Below, piece after piece: positions 1-6,442 of a DNA stretch of 64,000 nucleotides (position 1 is the first letter of the stretch; the number at the start of each line of letters is the position of its first letter). Source of the DNA: Bacillota bacterium (lineage in GTDB: Bacteria > Bacillota > Bacilli > Bacillales_A > Planococcaceae); the NCBI GenBank assembly GCA_018816185.1, contig JAHIWI010000081.1:1-64000 (forward strand), in the 5' to 3' direction. The translations under genes were made by a program, and so were the position numbers. Under the pieces are notes generated by a model. The model made no database searches. It was given only the letters and a program-made list of their open reading frames with translations, and was not told the origin of the DNA.

Positions 1-75
1 CTTAAGTGTATGTAATTACGTACCCCTTCTATTTTAGTCTTTTTTTGTTCAATTTGAAATAGATAACCCAAAAAT

Positions 76-95
76 ACTTAAGAGTTGGTACTAAT
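76..95 (-). promoter_or_regulatory. FapR-like operator for a gene beyond the left edge
   Basis: Read on the minus strand the site is ATTAGTACCAACTCTTAAGT. The left half TTAGTACC and the right half TCTTAA resemble the operator of FapR, the malonyl-CoA-responsive repressor of fatty acid synthesis. It lies after the spoIIIAH terminator and points off the window. In B. subtilis the next genes are accB-accC (acetyl-CoA carboxylase), so the site probably serves accB. The gene itself is not visible, so this is inference from motif and synteny. Confidence 0.5.
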
Positions 96-128
96 TATTA
101 GTAATAAGTTTAATTAAACACAATAAAA

Positions 129-150
129 CCACAACCAATTACGGCTGTGG
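129..150 (-). terminator. Terminator after spoIIIAH
   Basis: An inverted repeat with an 8-bp stem (CCACARCC/GGYTGTGG type, one G-U pair) is followed on the minus strand by a T-rich run. It lies about 33 bp after the spoIIIAH stop and closes the spoIIIA operon. Confidence 0.7.
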
Positions 151-182
151 CAATTATTACGATCGATACTTATTGACTACTA

Positions 183-716
183 TTATTGTCCATCATCAAA
201 TTCTACTTTAACTTCTTTTGCATCTTCCCATTCATTCATTACAATGTAGATAATTTCATTAGCTTGAGCTTTTGATTGTTCTGAAGATACAACCGTAACT
301 AATACTTTCCCATCACTTGTGCGTACCAAAGCATCTGAGTACCCAAGGTTTTGAACTAACATTTCTAACATAGCTTCTGTTGCTTCTCTTTTCGCTAAGT
401 CTTCCATTTCTGAGTACGCTTCGTTTACTTGATCGGCTGATAGTTCATTAGAAGCAATTTGAGCCTCTAATTGTTCCCTTTGTTGACTACGTTGGTTCGC
501 AACTTCCATTCTCATTTCTTCAAATAGTGAACTTTGTGCTAATACCGGTGTCACTTCACCTGTTTCCTCAACTGCTAATTGATCTAATGTTTCATTCGAA
601 AATATCGCCAAACCATCAAATGGTGAATTTGGATTTTCTTGAACATAATATACGGAAATAACCGCAACCAAACTTAAGAGAGTAAGCATCCACACTGTAC
701 GTTTTTTGACCTTCAT
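183..716 (-). CDS. spoIIIAH: Stage III sporulation protein AH
   Basis: SpoIIIAH is the mother-cell partner of forespore SpoIIQ. The two join across the intermembrane space of the engulfed forespore to form part of the feeding channel. The protein has 177 residues against 218 in B. subtilis. One N-terminal membrane helix (about residues 8-25) is followed by a charged helical region (residues 65-115) and a C-terminal domain of the FliF/YscJ type that ends in VKVEFDDGQ. The ATG overlaps the spoIIIAG stop by four bases, so translation is probably coupled. It is the last gene of the operon. Confidence 0.93.
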   Translation of the reverse strand: MKVKKRTVWMLTLLSLVAVISVYYVQENPNSPFDGLAIFSNETLDQLAVEETGEVTPVLAQSSLFEEMRMEVANQRSQQREQLEAQIASNELSADQVNEAYSEMEDLAKREATEAMLEMLVQNLGYSDALVRTSDGKVLVTVVSSEQSKAQANEIIYIVMNEWEDAKEVKVEFDDGQ

Positions 717-1171
717 TTCAAAACCCCTTTCTCATCCATAGGGACGACTACAATTCTATGTTCTGGCAAAATAAAAATGGAAGACAAATATTGCTTTAAT
801 TTATGTTGAACTTGTATATTATCAGCACCTGCTGCAACTACAAGTATGGACTGAATCCCACTTTCCTTACTTGTTTGTTCATTAAATAATGAAAAAGTTG
901 GTAAACTACTTTTTGAATCCACTTCATTTTGTTTGCCACTATAAATGAATAATTCTACATCACCTACTCCGTCTATTTTTTGTAATACTGCTTTAAGTTC
1001 TTGTGAAGCGGATGCTCCATCTTCGGATGTTGGTGTAGAAGTAGAGTCATTCAAAAAAGGCACACCATTCATAACGAAGAAAATTAATAGCATCGACACA
1101 ATCAAGATGATAGGTGGAAACTTCTTGTTGTTAAATAGAGTGGATATGCCCCACACTCCCTTCTCTTGCAA
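713..1171 (-). CDS. spoIIIAG: Stage III sporulation protein AG, shortened
   Basis: SpoIIIAG forms a large ring in the mother-cell membrane of the SpoIIIA-SpoIIQ channel. Here it has 152 residues against 229 in B. subtilis. One membrane helix (residues 20-37) is followed by the ring-building fold. Both halves of that fold are recognisable (ELKAVLQKIDGVGDVELFI and ILVVAAGADNIQVQHKLKQY), but the segment between them is only about 35 residues. In B. subtilis this region carries a much longer insertion (the beta-triangle). The only start in frame near the N-terminus is TTG, with no good ribosome site, and an internal GTG at codon 6 is possible. Confidence 0.88.
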   Translation of the reverse strand: MQEKGVWGISTLFNNKKFPPIILIVSMLLIFFVMNGVPFLNDSTSTPTSEDGASASQELKAVLQKIDGVGDVELFIYSGKQNEVDSKSSLPTFSLFNEQTSKESGIQSILVVAAGADNIQVQHKLKQYLSSIFILPEHRIVVVPMDEKGVLK

Positions 1172-1211
1172 AACGATGCATTTGATAAACTATATGAACA
1201 GGTATGCCTGT

Positions 1212-1373
1212 CTATGCATATGAAAATGTAGATAAATACAAGATTAAATAGATAGCGATCGCAAAACGGGTAATTCGTTGAATATGTTCTATGGAATCTT
1301 TGTTGCTAAACATGAGTTGAGCAATCTGACTGATAAAGATTATGGCAATTAAACCTTTTAACCATCCGTGCAT
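1212..1373 (-). CDS. spoIIIAF: Stage III sporulation protein AF, very short form
   Basis: This 53-residue reading frame occupies the spoIIIAF position between AE and AG. It starts with ATG one base after the AE stop, behind the ribosome site GAGGGG, and ends in TAG. The product begins MHGWLKGLIAIIFISQIAQL and has two hydrophobic segments (about residues 5-21 and 36-50), like the membrane N-terminus of SpoIIIAF. The cytoplasmic domain is missing: B. subtilis AF has 206 residues. No continuation in another frame is visible in the 40 bases before AG. Either AF is reduced to its membrane anchor or the gene is a remnant. Confidence 0.6.
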   Translation of the reverse strand: MHGWLKGLIAIIFISQIAQLMFSNKDSIEHIQRITRFAIAIYLILYLSTFSYA

Positions 1374-1374
1374 A

Positions 1375-2310
1375 TCAACCCCTCACTAACATGGACAATT
1401 TTAAGATAATGACCACAAAAATTGCCGTGTAGAAAAAGGCAAAAGCAATGAGGAACGAAATCATACTTAATACAAATAGTGACTTCCCAATATCATCTAA
1501 AAAATCTGCAAGATCTTCTGGAGCAAATGGTTCGATAAACGCTGCAACAAATCGATAACAAAAAGCAATCAAAATCGTTTTAATCGTTGGAACCAAGACT
1601 ATCACTAAAATACCTACTGCAAGTCCAGAACCAGTAACGGCTGTTATGGAAGAAGAAAATCGACTAAATGTACTTAAACTCTCAGAAAAAAAAGAACCTA
1701 CAAATGGAATGTTTTGTTGGATTAATTTTTTTACGGGTTCACTAAAAGCACTGGAAATATTCCATGAAATAAATCCTTGAATGGAAATGAAAAAACTATA
1801 ACTCACGACAATTGCTGAAACAATGCTCAATAAGGAAGTACGAATTAAATCGGATAATTTTGTAAAAGAAGTACTTGGGTGAAAGCGACTGACAAAATCG
1901 AGCAAAATGGTTGTTATTAGTAAAGGAATCAGTAGTTTTTCGGAAAGAAATACGGAAAATTGGATAAAGAAAAATAACGCCGGATTCCAAATGGAGAAAG
2001 CCAATGTACCTCCATTCATGAACAGACCAGCTGTTAATACCGGATAGACGCTCATGAATAAGGAAATCATATTTGATGCAAAGTCTTTCATATTTTGAAT
2101 AGCTTCAATTGCTGGTGTAATTGTGAATAAAACAGCGATGGCAAATAAAGAAAACCTTGTCCATTTTTGTCCGTTTGGAATCATAATATCTAAAATAGAA
2201 GCGATTAGAATTCCGATGATCAACACAACAAAATAAGTACTAATTCCAAACAAATAGGAGATTAAGGGCTCTAACACAGGCTCTTCCTCTCCTTTCAGCA
2301 CATTACTCAA
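1375..2310 (-). CDS. spoIIIAE: Stage III sporulation protein AE, N-terminally short
   Basis: SpoIIIAE is a polytopic membrane component of the SpoIIIA feeding channel in the mother-cell membrane around the forespore. The frame gives 311 residues against 399 in B. subtilis, with at least seven hydrophobic segments and the family core (VYPVLTAGLFMNGG, AVTGSGLAVGI, RFVAAFIEPFAPEDLADFL). The usual signal peptide and outer N-terminal segment of roughly 80 residues are missing. They cannot lie upstream because spoIIIAD occupies that DNA. The start is TTG at 2310 or GTG at 2301, overlapping the AD stop. Confidence 0.9.
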   Translation of the reverse strand: MSNVLKGEEEPVLEPLISYLFGISTYFVVLIIGILIASILDIMIPNGQKWTRFSLFAIAVLFTITPAIEAIQNMKDFASNMISLFMSVYPVLTAGLFMNGGTLAFSIWNPALFFFIQFSVFLSEKLLIPLLITTILLDFVSRFHPSTSFTKLSDLIRTSLLSIVSAIVVSYSFFISIQGFISWNISSAFSEPVKKLIQQNIPFVGSFFSESLSTFSRFSSSITAVTGSGLAVGILVIVLVPTIKTILIAFCYRFVAAFIEPFAPEDLADFLDDIGKSLFVLSMISFLIAFAFFYTAIFVVIILKLSMLVRG

Positions 2311-2680
2311 TAATCAGAGTTGATAATATTGCAAACATTTTTTTAATCAATGGTATCCACTGTGATAATACGATTACATTGCAGCTAACTTGAATCATTG
2401 GTATATAGAGGTCGTAAGATAGATTTCTAAACCAAGCAGACAACGCTTCAGATAGGAAGGTAAAAAAAACTGAGATTAGTAATACTCGAATGATGGGTCC
2501 ACCTTCAGAAGGCACCGCTAGAATGATTTGTTGGGTAAAAGGTACAAGTAATGTTATAAAGACATGTGCTAGTAGCATGAAGAAAAAGAATGTCGTGAAA
2601 ATGGGCGTGAACTGAGGAAGTATTAAGTGTAGTAATAGTAGGAGCAAAATCATGAGTATAGAAAGAAAAATACTGATCAT
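2303..2680 (-). CDS. spoIIIAD: Stage III sporulation protein AD
   Basis: A 125-residue integral membrane protein (133 in B. subtilis) with four predicted membrane helices. It fits SpoIIIAD, a small component of the SpoIIIA complex related in sequence to export-apparatus membrane subunits. The recognisable family segment is LSEALSAWFRNLSYD near residues 75-90. The gene lies three bases after spoIIIAC and overlaps spoIIIAE by eight bases. Confidence 0.87.
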   Translation of the reverse strand: MISIFLSILMILLLLLLHLILPQFTPIFTTFFFFMLLAHVFITLLVPFTQQIILAVPSEGGPIIRVLLISVFFTFLSEALSAWFRNLSYDLYIPMIQVSCNVIVLSQWIPLIKKMFAILSTLIIE

Positions 2681-2683
2681 AGC

Positions 2684-2893
2684 TTAAACCGAAGTTGTTA
2701 GCCATTCGAAAAACGTGGAGATTTCCGAAAAAAAGTACCTTAAAAACCTGAGCATTTCAGCAGTCATATACATATAGCCAAAAACAAAGAGGAAAAACGT
2801 AAACTCTTTTTTTCCTGTTTGCTCAAAAAACAAATGCAAAAAAGCCAAAATTAACCCTATTCCTGCTACTCGGAGAACATCAATAAATTCCAA
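2684..2893 (-). CDS. spoIIIAC: Stage III sporulation protein AC
   Basis: A 69-residue protein with two membrane helices, the normal length for SpoIIIAC (68 in B. subtilis). Family residues include the helix-loop segment FFEQTGKKEF near residues 22-31. The start is TTG, five bases after a very strong ribosome site, GGAGGAGGGG. In B. subtilis this gene is third in the operon after spoIIIAA and spoIIIAB. Here it is first, and a sigma-E-like promoter lies directly upstream. Confidence 0.9.
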   Translation of the reverse strand: MEFIDVLRVAGIGLILAFLHLFFEQTGKKEFTFFLFVFGYMYMTAEMLRFLRYFFSEISTFFEWLTTSV

Positions 2894-2916
2894 CTTGTCC
2901 CCTCCTCCGTTTATGT

Positions 2917-2946
2917 ACTTTATGCAAAAACAGGATTGAGTATGAA
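2917..2946 (-). promoter_or_regulatory. Sigma-E-like promoter of the reduced spoIIIA operon
   Basis: On the minus strand TTCATACT is followed after exactly 14 bases by CATAAAGT. Sigma-E promoters have about KTCATATT-N14-CATACANT, so the -35 has one mismatch and the -10 two. The predicted start of transcription lies just before the spoIIIAC ribosome site. The position agrees with AC being the first gene. This is a match by eye only. Confidence 0.5.
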
Positions 2947-3026
2947 AAAGAGATGGGGCTAGGACAAAACAAAAAACATCAAAAATTCTCAGTGAGAAAG
3001 TTTGATGTTTTTTTCTTATGCTAAAT

Positions 3027-3182
3027 TAATTTCCGTTGCAGGGACGCTTTCCGGGGGCACGAGGCCAACAGGATGTTGGTTTCCAAGACGGTGCCACAGG
3101 ACGTGGCGCACTTATTCTTTGTTCTGCTGTTATTCTCTCAAGTGTCTAAAGCTCACGCGCCGCTCCACTTCAATCAATTCAT
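3027..3182. repeat. Dispersed palindromic repeat, copy 1
   Basis: It starts with AATTTCCGTTGC and GACGCTTTCCGGGGGC and ends with CTCCACTTCAATCAATTC. The same start and end frame a second copy at 46588-46713. Inside are two small hairpins, GCCAAC-aggat-GTTGGT and GTGCCAC-aggac-GTGGCGCAC. The flanks at about 2948-2966 and 3235-3249 carry an imperfect inverted pair of the GAGGTTGGGACAT type. Its composition is richer in GC than its surroundings. This resembles the small non-coding repeats scattered through Bacillaceae genomes. Confidence 0.6.
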
Positions 3183-3474
3183 AAAGTATCCATTTCTTAT
3201 ATAGATTTTTGCCTCAAATATATAAATTTCACTTATGTCCCAACCTCTTACTAGCGAAGATAGCGGAGCGATGCAACGCACTATCATGTTTCGAAGCTAG
3301 CGCGGCGATGCAGAAACAGATATAGGAGCAGGAGCAGATGTTTTCTGACGCCTTCATTCCAATCAATCGAATTCGCGGAAAATATTATATTATGAGTTTA
3401 ATTACTTCTCAAATTAGCAATTCTAATTTTTCTGTAACTATAATTCTGCTGCATACTATTTAGTAGGAAAATGG

Positions 3475-3635
3475 TCGGCTATTTCTGAAGACTCCTGCGG
3501 AAAAACGAAATATGCTAGACCCCTCAGGCAACGAATTGTGCACAATTCGTTTGCGACGAGTAACTGCAGGAGCATAGGTTTTTAACAGCCGAGGAGGCTA
3601 GCGTTACGTCCGCATAAAGCGAAAGAAATAGCCGA
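3475..3635. mobile_element. 161-bp MITE-like element with perfect 12-bp terminal inverted repeats
   Basis: The left end TCGGCTATTTCT (3475-3486) is repeated exactly in inverse orientation at 3624-3635. The inside contains ACTCCTGCGG, GAGGAGGCTAGCG and a perfect 20-bp palindrome centred on GTGCAC at 3531-3550. There is no coding capacity. I know similar ACTCCTGCGG...GAGGAGGCT repeats from many Bacillaceae genomes, so it is probably a member of a dispersed non-autonomous family. Mobility is inferred only from the terminal repeats. Confidence 0.55.
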
Positions 3636-3719
3636 ACACATTCTTTTCAATATGTGGTTTAGTAGTTAAAAAGTCGAATTATGATGTTATATAGACACTT
3701 ACTATTTTGTCTAAAATAA

Positions 3720-3761
3720 GAGATGGGCATGTCTTTCTAAAAAGAAAGACATGCCCATCTC
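3720..3761 (-). terminator. Terminator of efp
   Basis: A perfect inverted repeat with a 19-bp stem (GAGATGGGCATGTCTTTCT and its complement) and a four-base loop lies seven bases after the efp stop. A T-rich stretch follows on the minus strand. Confidence 0.85.
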
Positions 3762-3767
3762 ATAAAA

Positions 3768-4325
3768 TTATGCTCTTGAAACGTAAGAAGAATCCGTTGT
3801 ATTAATAATTAATTTATCACCTTGGTTAATAAAGAAAGGTACTTGAACTGAAAGGCCAGTTTCAACTACTGCTGTCTTAGTACCACCGCTTGATGTATCT
3901 CCTTTAATACCTGGTTCTGTTTCTGTTACTTCTAGCACAACTGAATTCGGTAGCTCGACACCTAATGTCTCACCTTGATATTGCATAATATGAACTTCCA
4001 TATTTTCACGAAGGAATTTCAATTCATGTTCAATTTGTTTTGTATCAAGTTCAATTTGTTCATATGATTCTGTGTCCATGAAGTTATGAACATCACCATT
4101 TGCATAAAGATATTGCATTTTACGGTTATCGATTTGTGCTTTTGCAACTTTTTCACCCGCACGGAATGTTTTTTCATTTACTGCGCCTGTACGAATATTA
4201 CGTAGTTTCGAACGAACAAAAGCTGCACCTTTACCCGGTTTTACATGTTGGAAATCTAGAACTCGCCATATTCCACCATCAACTTCAATTGTTAAACCTG
4301 TTTTAAAATCATTTACTGATATCAT
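3768..4325 (-). CDS. efp: Translation elongation factor P
   Basis: EF-P enters the ribosome at stalled polyproline stretches and promotes peptide bond formation. The protein has 185 residues, the usual length, with the three beta-barrel domains of the family. The tip loop of domain I reads [13 protein letters not shown] with Lys32 at the position that is modified in many bacteria. The C-terminal signature [18 protein letters not shown] is present. It follows papA by 19 bases, so aroQ-papA-efp probably form one transcript, as in B. subtilis. Confidence 0.97.
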   Translation of the reverse strand: MISVNDFKTGLTIEVDGGIWRVLDFQHVKPGKGAAFVRSKLRNIRTGAVNEKTFRAGEKVAKAQIDNRKMQYLYANGDVHNFMDTESYEQIELDTKQIEHELKFLRENMEVHIMQYQGETLGVELPNSVVLEVTETEPGIKGDTSSGGTKTAVVETGLSVQVPFFINQGDKLIINTTDSSYVSRA

Positions 4326-4344
4326 GTGTATATTCCTCCAGAGT

Positions 4345-5406
4345 CTATAAAATAAGTAATTCTTTTGTTGAATGTGTTAATTTCTCATTACCCGAAGATG
4401 TAACAATTGTATCATCTTCGATACGTACGCCACCGATTTCCGGAACATAAATTCCTGGTTCAATGGTGATAACCATTCCCTCTTCTAAAATCGTTTCAGA
4501 TCGGAATGACAAGCCAGGACCTTCATGTACTTCTAGACCAATGCCATGTCCTAGTGAATGACCAAATGCATCTCCATAACCTTTTGCTTTAATATAATCA
4601 CGCGCAACAGCATCAGCTTCAATACCTGACATGCCTGGTTTGATTTCTGCTAAAGATTTTAATTGAGCATCAAGAACAATTTGGTAAATCTCTTTTAATT
4701 CATTTGAAGGCTCTCCAACAGAAACCGTACGAGTTAAATCAGATACATACCCGTTGTATAACGCTCCAAAGTCTAAAGTAACAAAGTCACCAGTTTCAAT
4801 AATTTTATCCGTTGCTACACCATGAGGTAATGCTGAACGAAGTCCTGAAGCTACGATAATATCGAATGATGAAGAACTAGCTCCTTGTTTTCTCATAAAG
4901 AATTCTAATTCATTTGAGACTTCAAGCTCCGTTTTACCAGGTTTGATATACGTAATAATATGTTCAAATGCAGCGTCTGCAATGTTTGCTGCTGCCTTTA
5001 ATATCTTAATCTCTTGCTCAGTCTTAATCAAGCGGATTTTTTCAACCAAGCCAGATACAGGAATTAAATCTGCTTTAATCGCCTTTTGATAAATTTCAAA
5101 CATCGCGTAGGACATATGATCTTTTTCAAAACCGACTGATTTGATATTTAATTTTTCTAATTGGGCTCCGACTTCTTCCATTATCGGCTTCGAGTGTTGG
5201 ACGATTTCAAACCCTGCAAGTTCTTTTTGAGCTTGTTGAGTATATCTAAAATCTGTGATAAAAACTGCGTGTTCTTGAGTAATAATAGCTACTCCAGCTG
5301 TGCCAGTAAAACCGGTCATATAACGACGGTTATATTCACTTGTTAGTAGAATCGCCTCAATATTAAGTTCAGCAATACTTTGACGAAGTTTACGTAATTT
5401 CTCCAT
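4345..5406 (-). CDS. papA: M24 family Xaa-Pro aminopeptidase/dipeptidase
   Basis: A cytoplasmic metallopeptidase that cleaves peptides next to proline. The 353 residues contain an N-terminal creatinase-like domain (about 1-125) and the pita-bread catalytic domain. The five metal ligands are all present: Asp212, Asp223, His287, Glu316 and Glu330, within [35 protein letters not shown] and RIEDD. The ATG overlaps the aroQ stop (TAATG). The symbol is taken from the B. subtilis gene at the same place. Whether it acts on dipeptides or longer peptides cannot be read from the sequence. Confidence 0.92.
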   Translation of the reverse strand: MEKLRKLRQSIAELNIEAILLTSEYNRRYMTGFTGTAGVAIITQEHAVFITDFRYTQQAQKELAGFEIVQHSKPIMEEVGAQLEKLNIKSVGFEKDHMSYAMFEIYQKAIKADLIPVSGLVEKIRLIKTEQEIKILKAAANIADAAFEHIITYIKPGKTELEVSNELEFFMRKQGASSSSFDIIVASGLRSALPHGVATDKIIETGDFVTLDFGALYNGYVSDLTRTVSVGEPSNELKEIYQIVLDAQLKSLAEIKPGMSGIEADAVARDYIKAKGYGDAFGHSLGHGIGLEVHEGPGLSFRSETILEEGMVITIEPGIYVPEIGGVRIEDDTIVTSSGNEKLTHSTKELLIL

Positions 5407-5846
5407 TACAATTCCCCATTTCTCTTTATAAATGTTTCTAGAGCTAACTGATACCCAAATGAACCCAATCCGCTGATTTGACCCTCACACACTGCTGCTA
5501 GGACGGATAAATGTCTGAAGGCTTCTCTCTTATGTATATTTGAAATATGAACCTCTATCACAGGAATAGTAATGGACGCGATTGCATCCCTTATTGCGTA
5601 GCTCGTATGTGTGTAAGCCCCTGGATTGAGTATAATTCCTTTTACATCGTTATCTTCAGCTTCATGTATCCAATCAATTAATTGACCTTCATGGTTAGAC
5701 TGAAAACAACTTATGTTTACTTGATGTTGTTTCCCAAATTGAATAAGAGAGTTTTCAATGTCCGTTAAGGTTTCGGTTCCATAGACAGAAGGTTCTCTCT
5801 TACCCAATCGATTTAAATTAGGGCCATTTAAGCATAGAATTTTCAT
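5406..5846 (-). CDS. aroQ: Type II 3-dehydroquinate dehydratase
   Basis: The third enzyme of the shikimate pathway, converting 3-dehydroquinate to 3-dehydroshikimate in the cytoplasm. The 146-residue chain is typical for the dodecameric type II family. It begins with the signature LNGPNLNRLGKREP, followed by catalytic Tyr22 and by His100 in PVIEVHISNIHKRE. aroK, the fifth step, lies nine kilobases away in this window. Confidence 0.96.
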   Translation of the reverse strand: MKILCLNGPNLNRLGKREPSVYGTETLTDIENSLIQFGKQHQVNISCFQSNHEGQLIDWIHEAEDNDVKGIILNPGAYTHTSYAIRDAIASITIPVIEVHISNIHKREAFRHLSVLAAVCEGQISGLGSFGYQLALETFIKRNGEL

Positions 5847-5912
5847 TCAGAAACCCTCCTATATGTATGCACTCTTTTATTTTAGCATAACCGAATGAGA
5901 GGGCAACCTATT

Positions 5913-6329
5913 TCAATTCCCTTGATGTACAACTCTTCCATAGTAAACAGCTGTTTCAGCTAATGCTTGAGTAAAGATTAAAACGATAGCCATAAAAGGA
6001 ATGGCTGACTTTTTAAAAAAAGAAAAATCCGATGCAATCATCCACTCGACTCCTATCCAAAGACATATTCCTAACACGATAGATGTTAACAAAGGCTGTA
6101 TATTTTTAGTGTAAGAAAGTAACTTCAATAGGAACAATGTGAATAGAAATAATACAACACCAAGTATGATCCACTTAACTGATATGTGAGTTTGTGTGAA
6201 TAATTGGTATTTTTTCGACCATCCTGTGGGGTTCCAAGATATAAATTTAAACGTCTTCAAAAACAACAAAACAATTGTAAAAATGAAAGCAGTTACGGCT
6301 GAAATGACGAGATAAGCTTTTTTATCCAT
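5913..6329 (-). CDS. YqhR-like integral membrane protein
   Basis: A 138-residue protein with four predicted membrane helices (about residues 6-25, 50-68, 77-98 and 107-128). It sits at the place of B. subtilis yqhR next to aroQ, and I name it mostly by this position. The start at 6329 is chosen because GGAG lies nine bases upstream. The frame is open further upstream, but that part runs through the nrdJ terminator. No function is known to me. Confidence 0.7.
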   Translation of the reverse strand: MDKKAYLVISAVTAFIFTIVLLFLKTFKFISWNPTGWSKKYQLFTQTHISVKWIILGVVLFLFTLFLLKLLSYTKNIQPLLTSIVLGICLWIGVEWMIASDFSFFKKSAIPFMAIVLIFTQALAETAVYYGRVVHQGN

Positions 6330-6395
6330 GTACAACATCTCCTTTTCGATTAGTTTTTGACGAACATTGCGATGCCTAATCATTTTCGGCAAAAT

Positions 6396-6434
6396 AAATA
6401 CACCTTGTCGCTTTAAAAGCAACAAGGTGTATTT
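6396..6434 (-). terminator. Terminator of nrdJ
   Basis: A 39-base inverted repeat (AAATACACCTTGT stem, one mismatch zone) starts nine bases after the nrdJ stop and is followed by T-rich sequence on the minus strand. Confidence 0.85.
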
Positions 6435-6442
6435 TGTTTGTA

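Larger units (their letters stand above)
2894..3767. other. Gene-free interval with several repeat elements where spoIIIAA/AB are expected
   Basis: In B. subtilis spoIIIAA (307 residues) and spoIIIAB (171) lie between efp and spoIIIAC. Here the 874 bases hold no reading frame with any resemblance to either. The interval holds the promoter of spoIIIAC, a hairpin at about 2970-3016, a GC-richer repeat at 3027-3182, two imperfect copies of a CGAAGMTAGCG...GCGATGCA motif at about 3255-3310, a 161-bp element with perfect terminal inverted repeats, and the efp terminator. Confidence 0.75.

Noticed and set aside
945..1223. Plus-strand frame of 92 codons over spoIIIAG
   Set aside because: Antisense shadow of spoIIIAG, without a ribosome site or similarity.
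2970..3016. Hairpin ACATCAAA/TTTGATGT with T run upstream of spoIIIAC as a terminator or attenuator
   Set aside because: No gene ends nearby on either strand that would need it. It is more likely part of the repeat flank, so I did not list it separately.
3002..3184. Open frame of 60 codons on the plus strand in the spoIIIA-efp interval
   Set aside because: It coincides with the dispersed palindromic repeat. Its composition reflects the repeat and its start lies in a hairpin.
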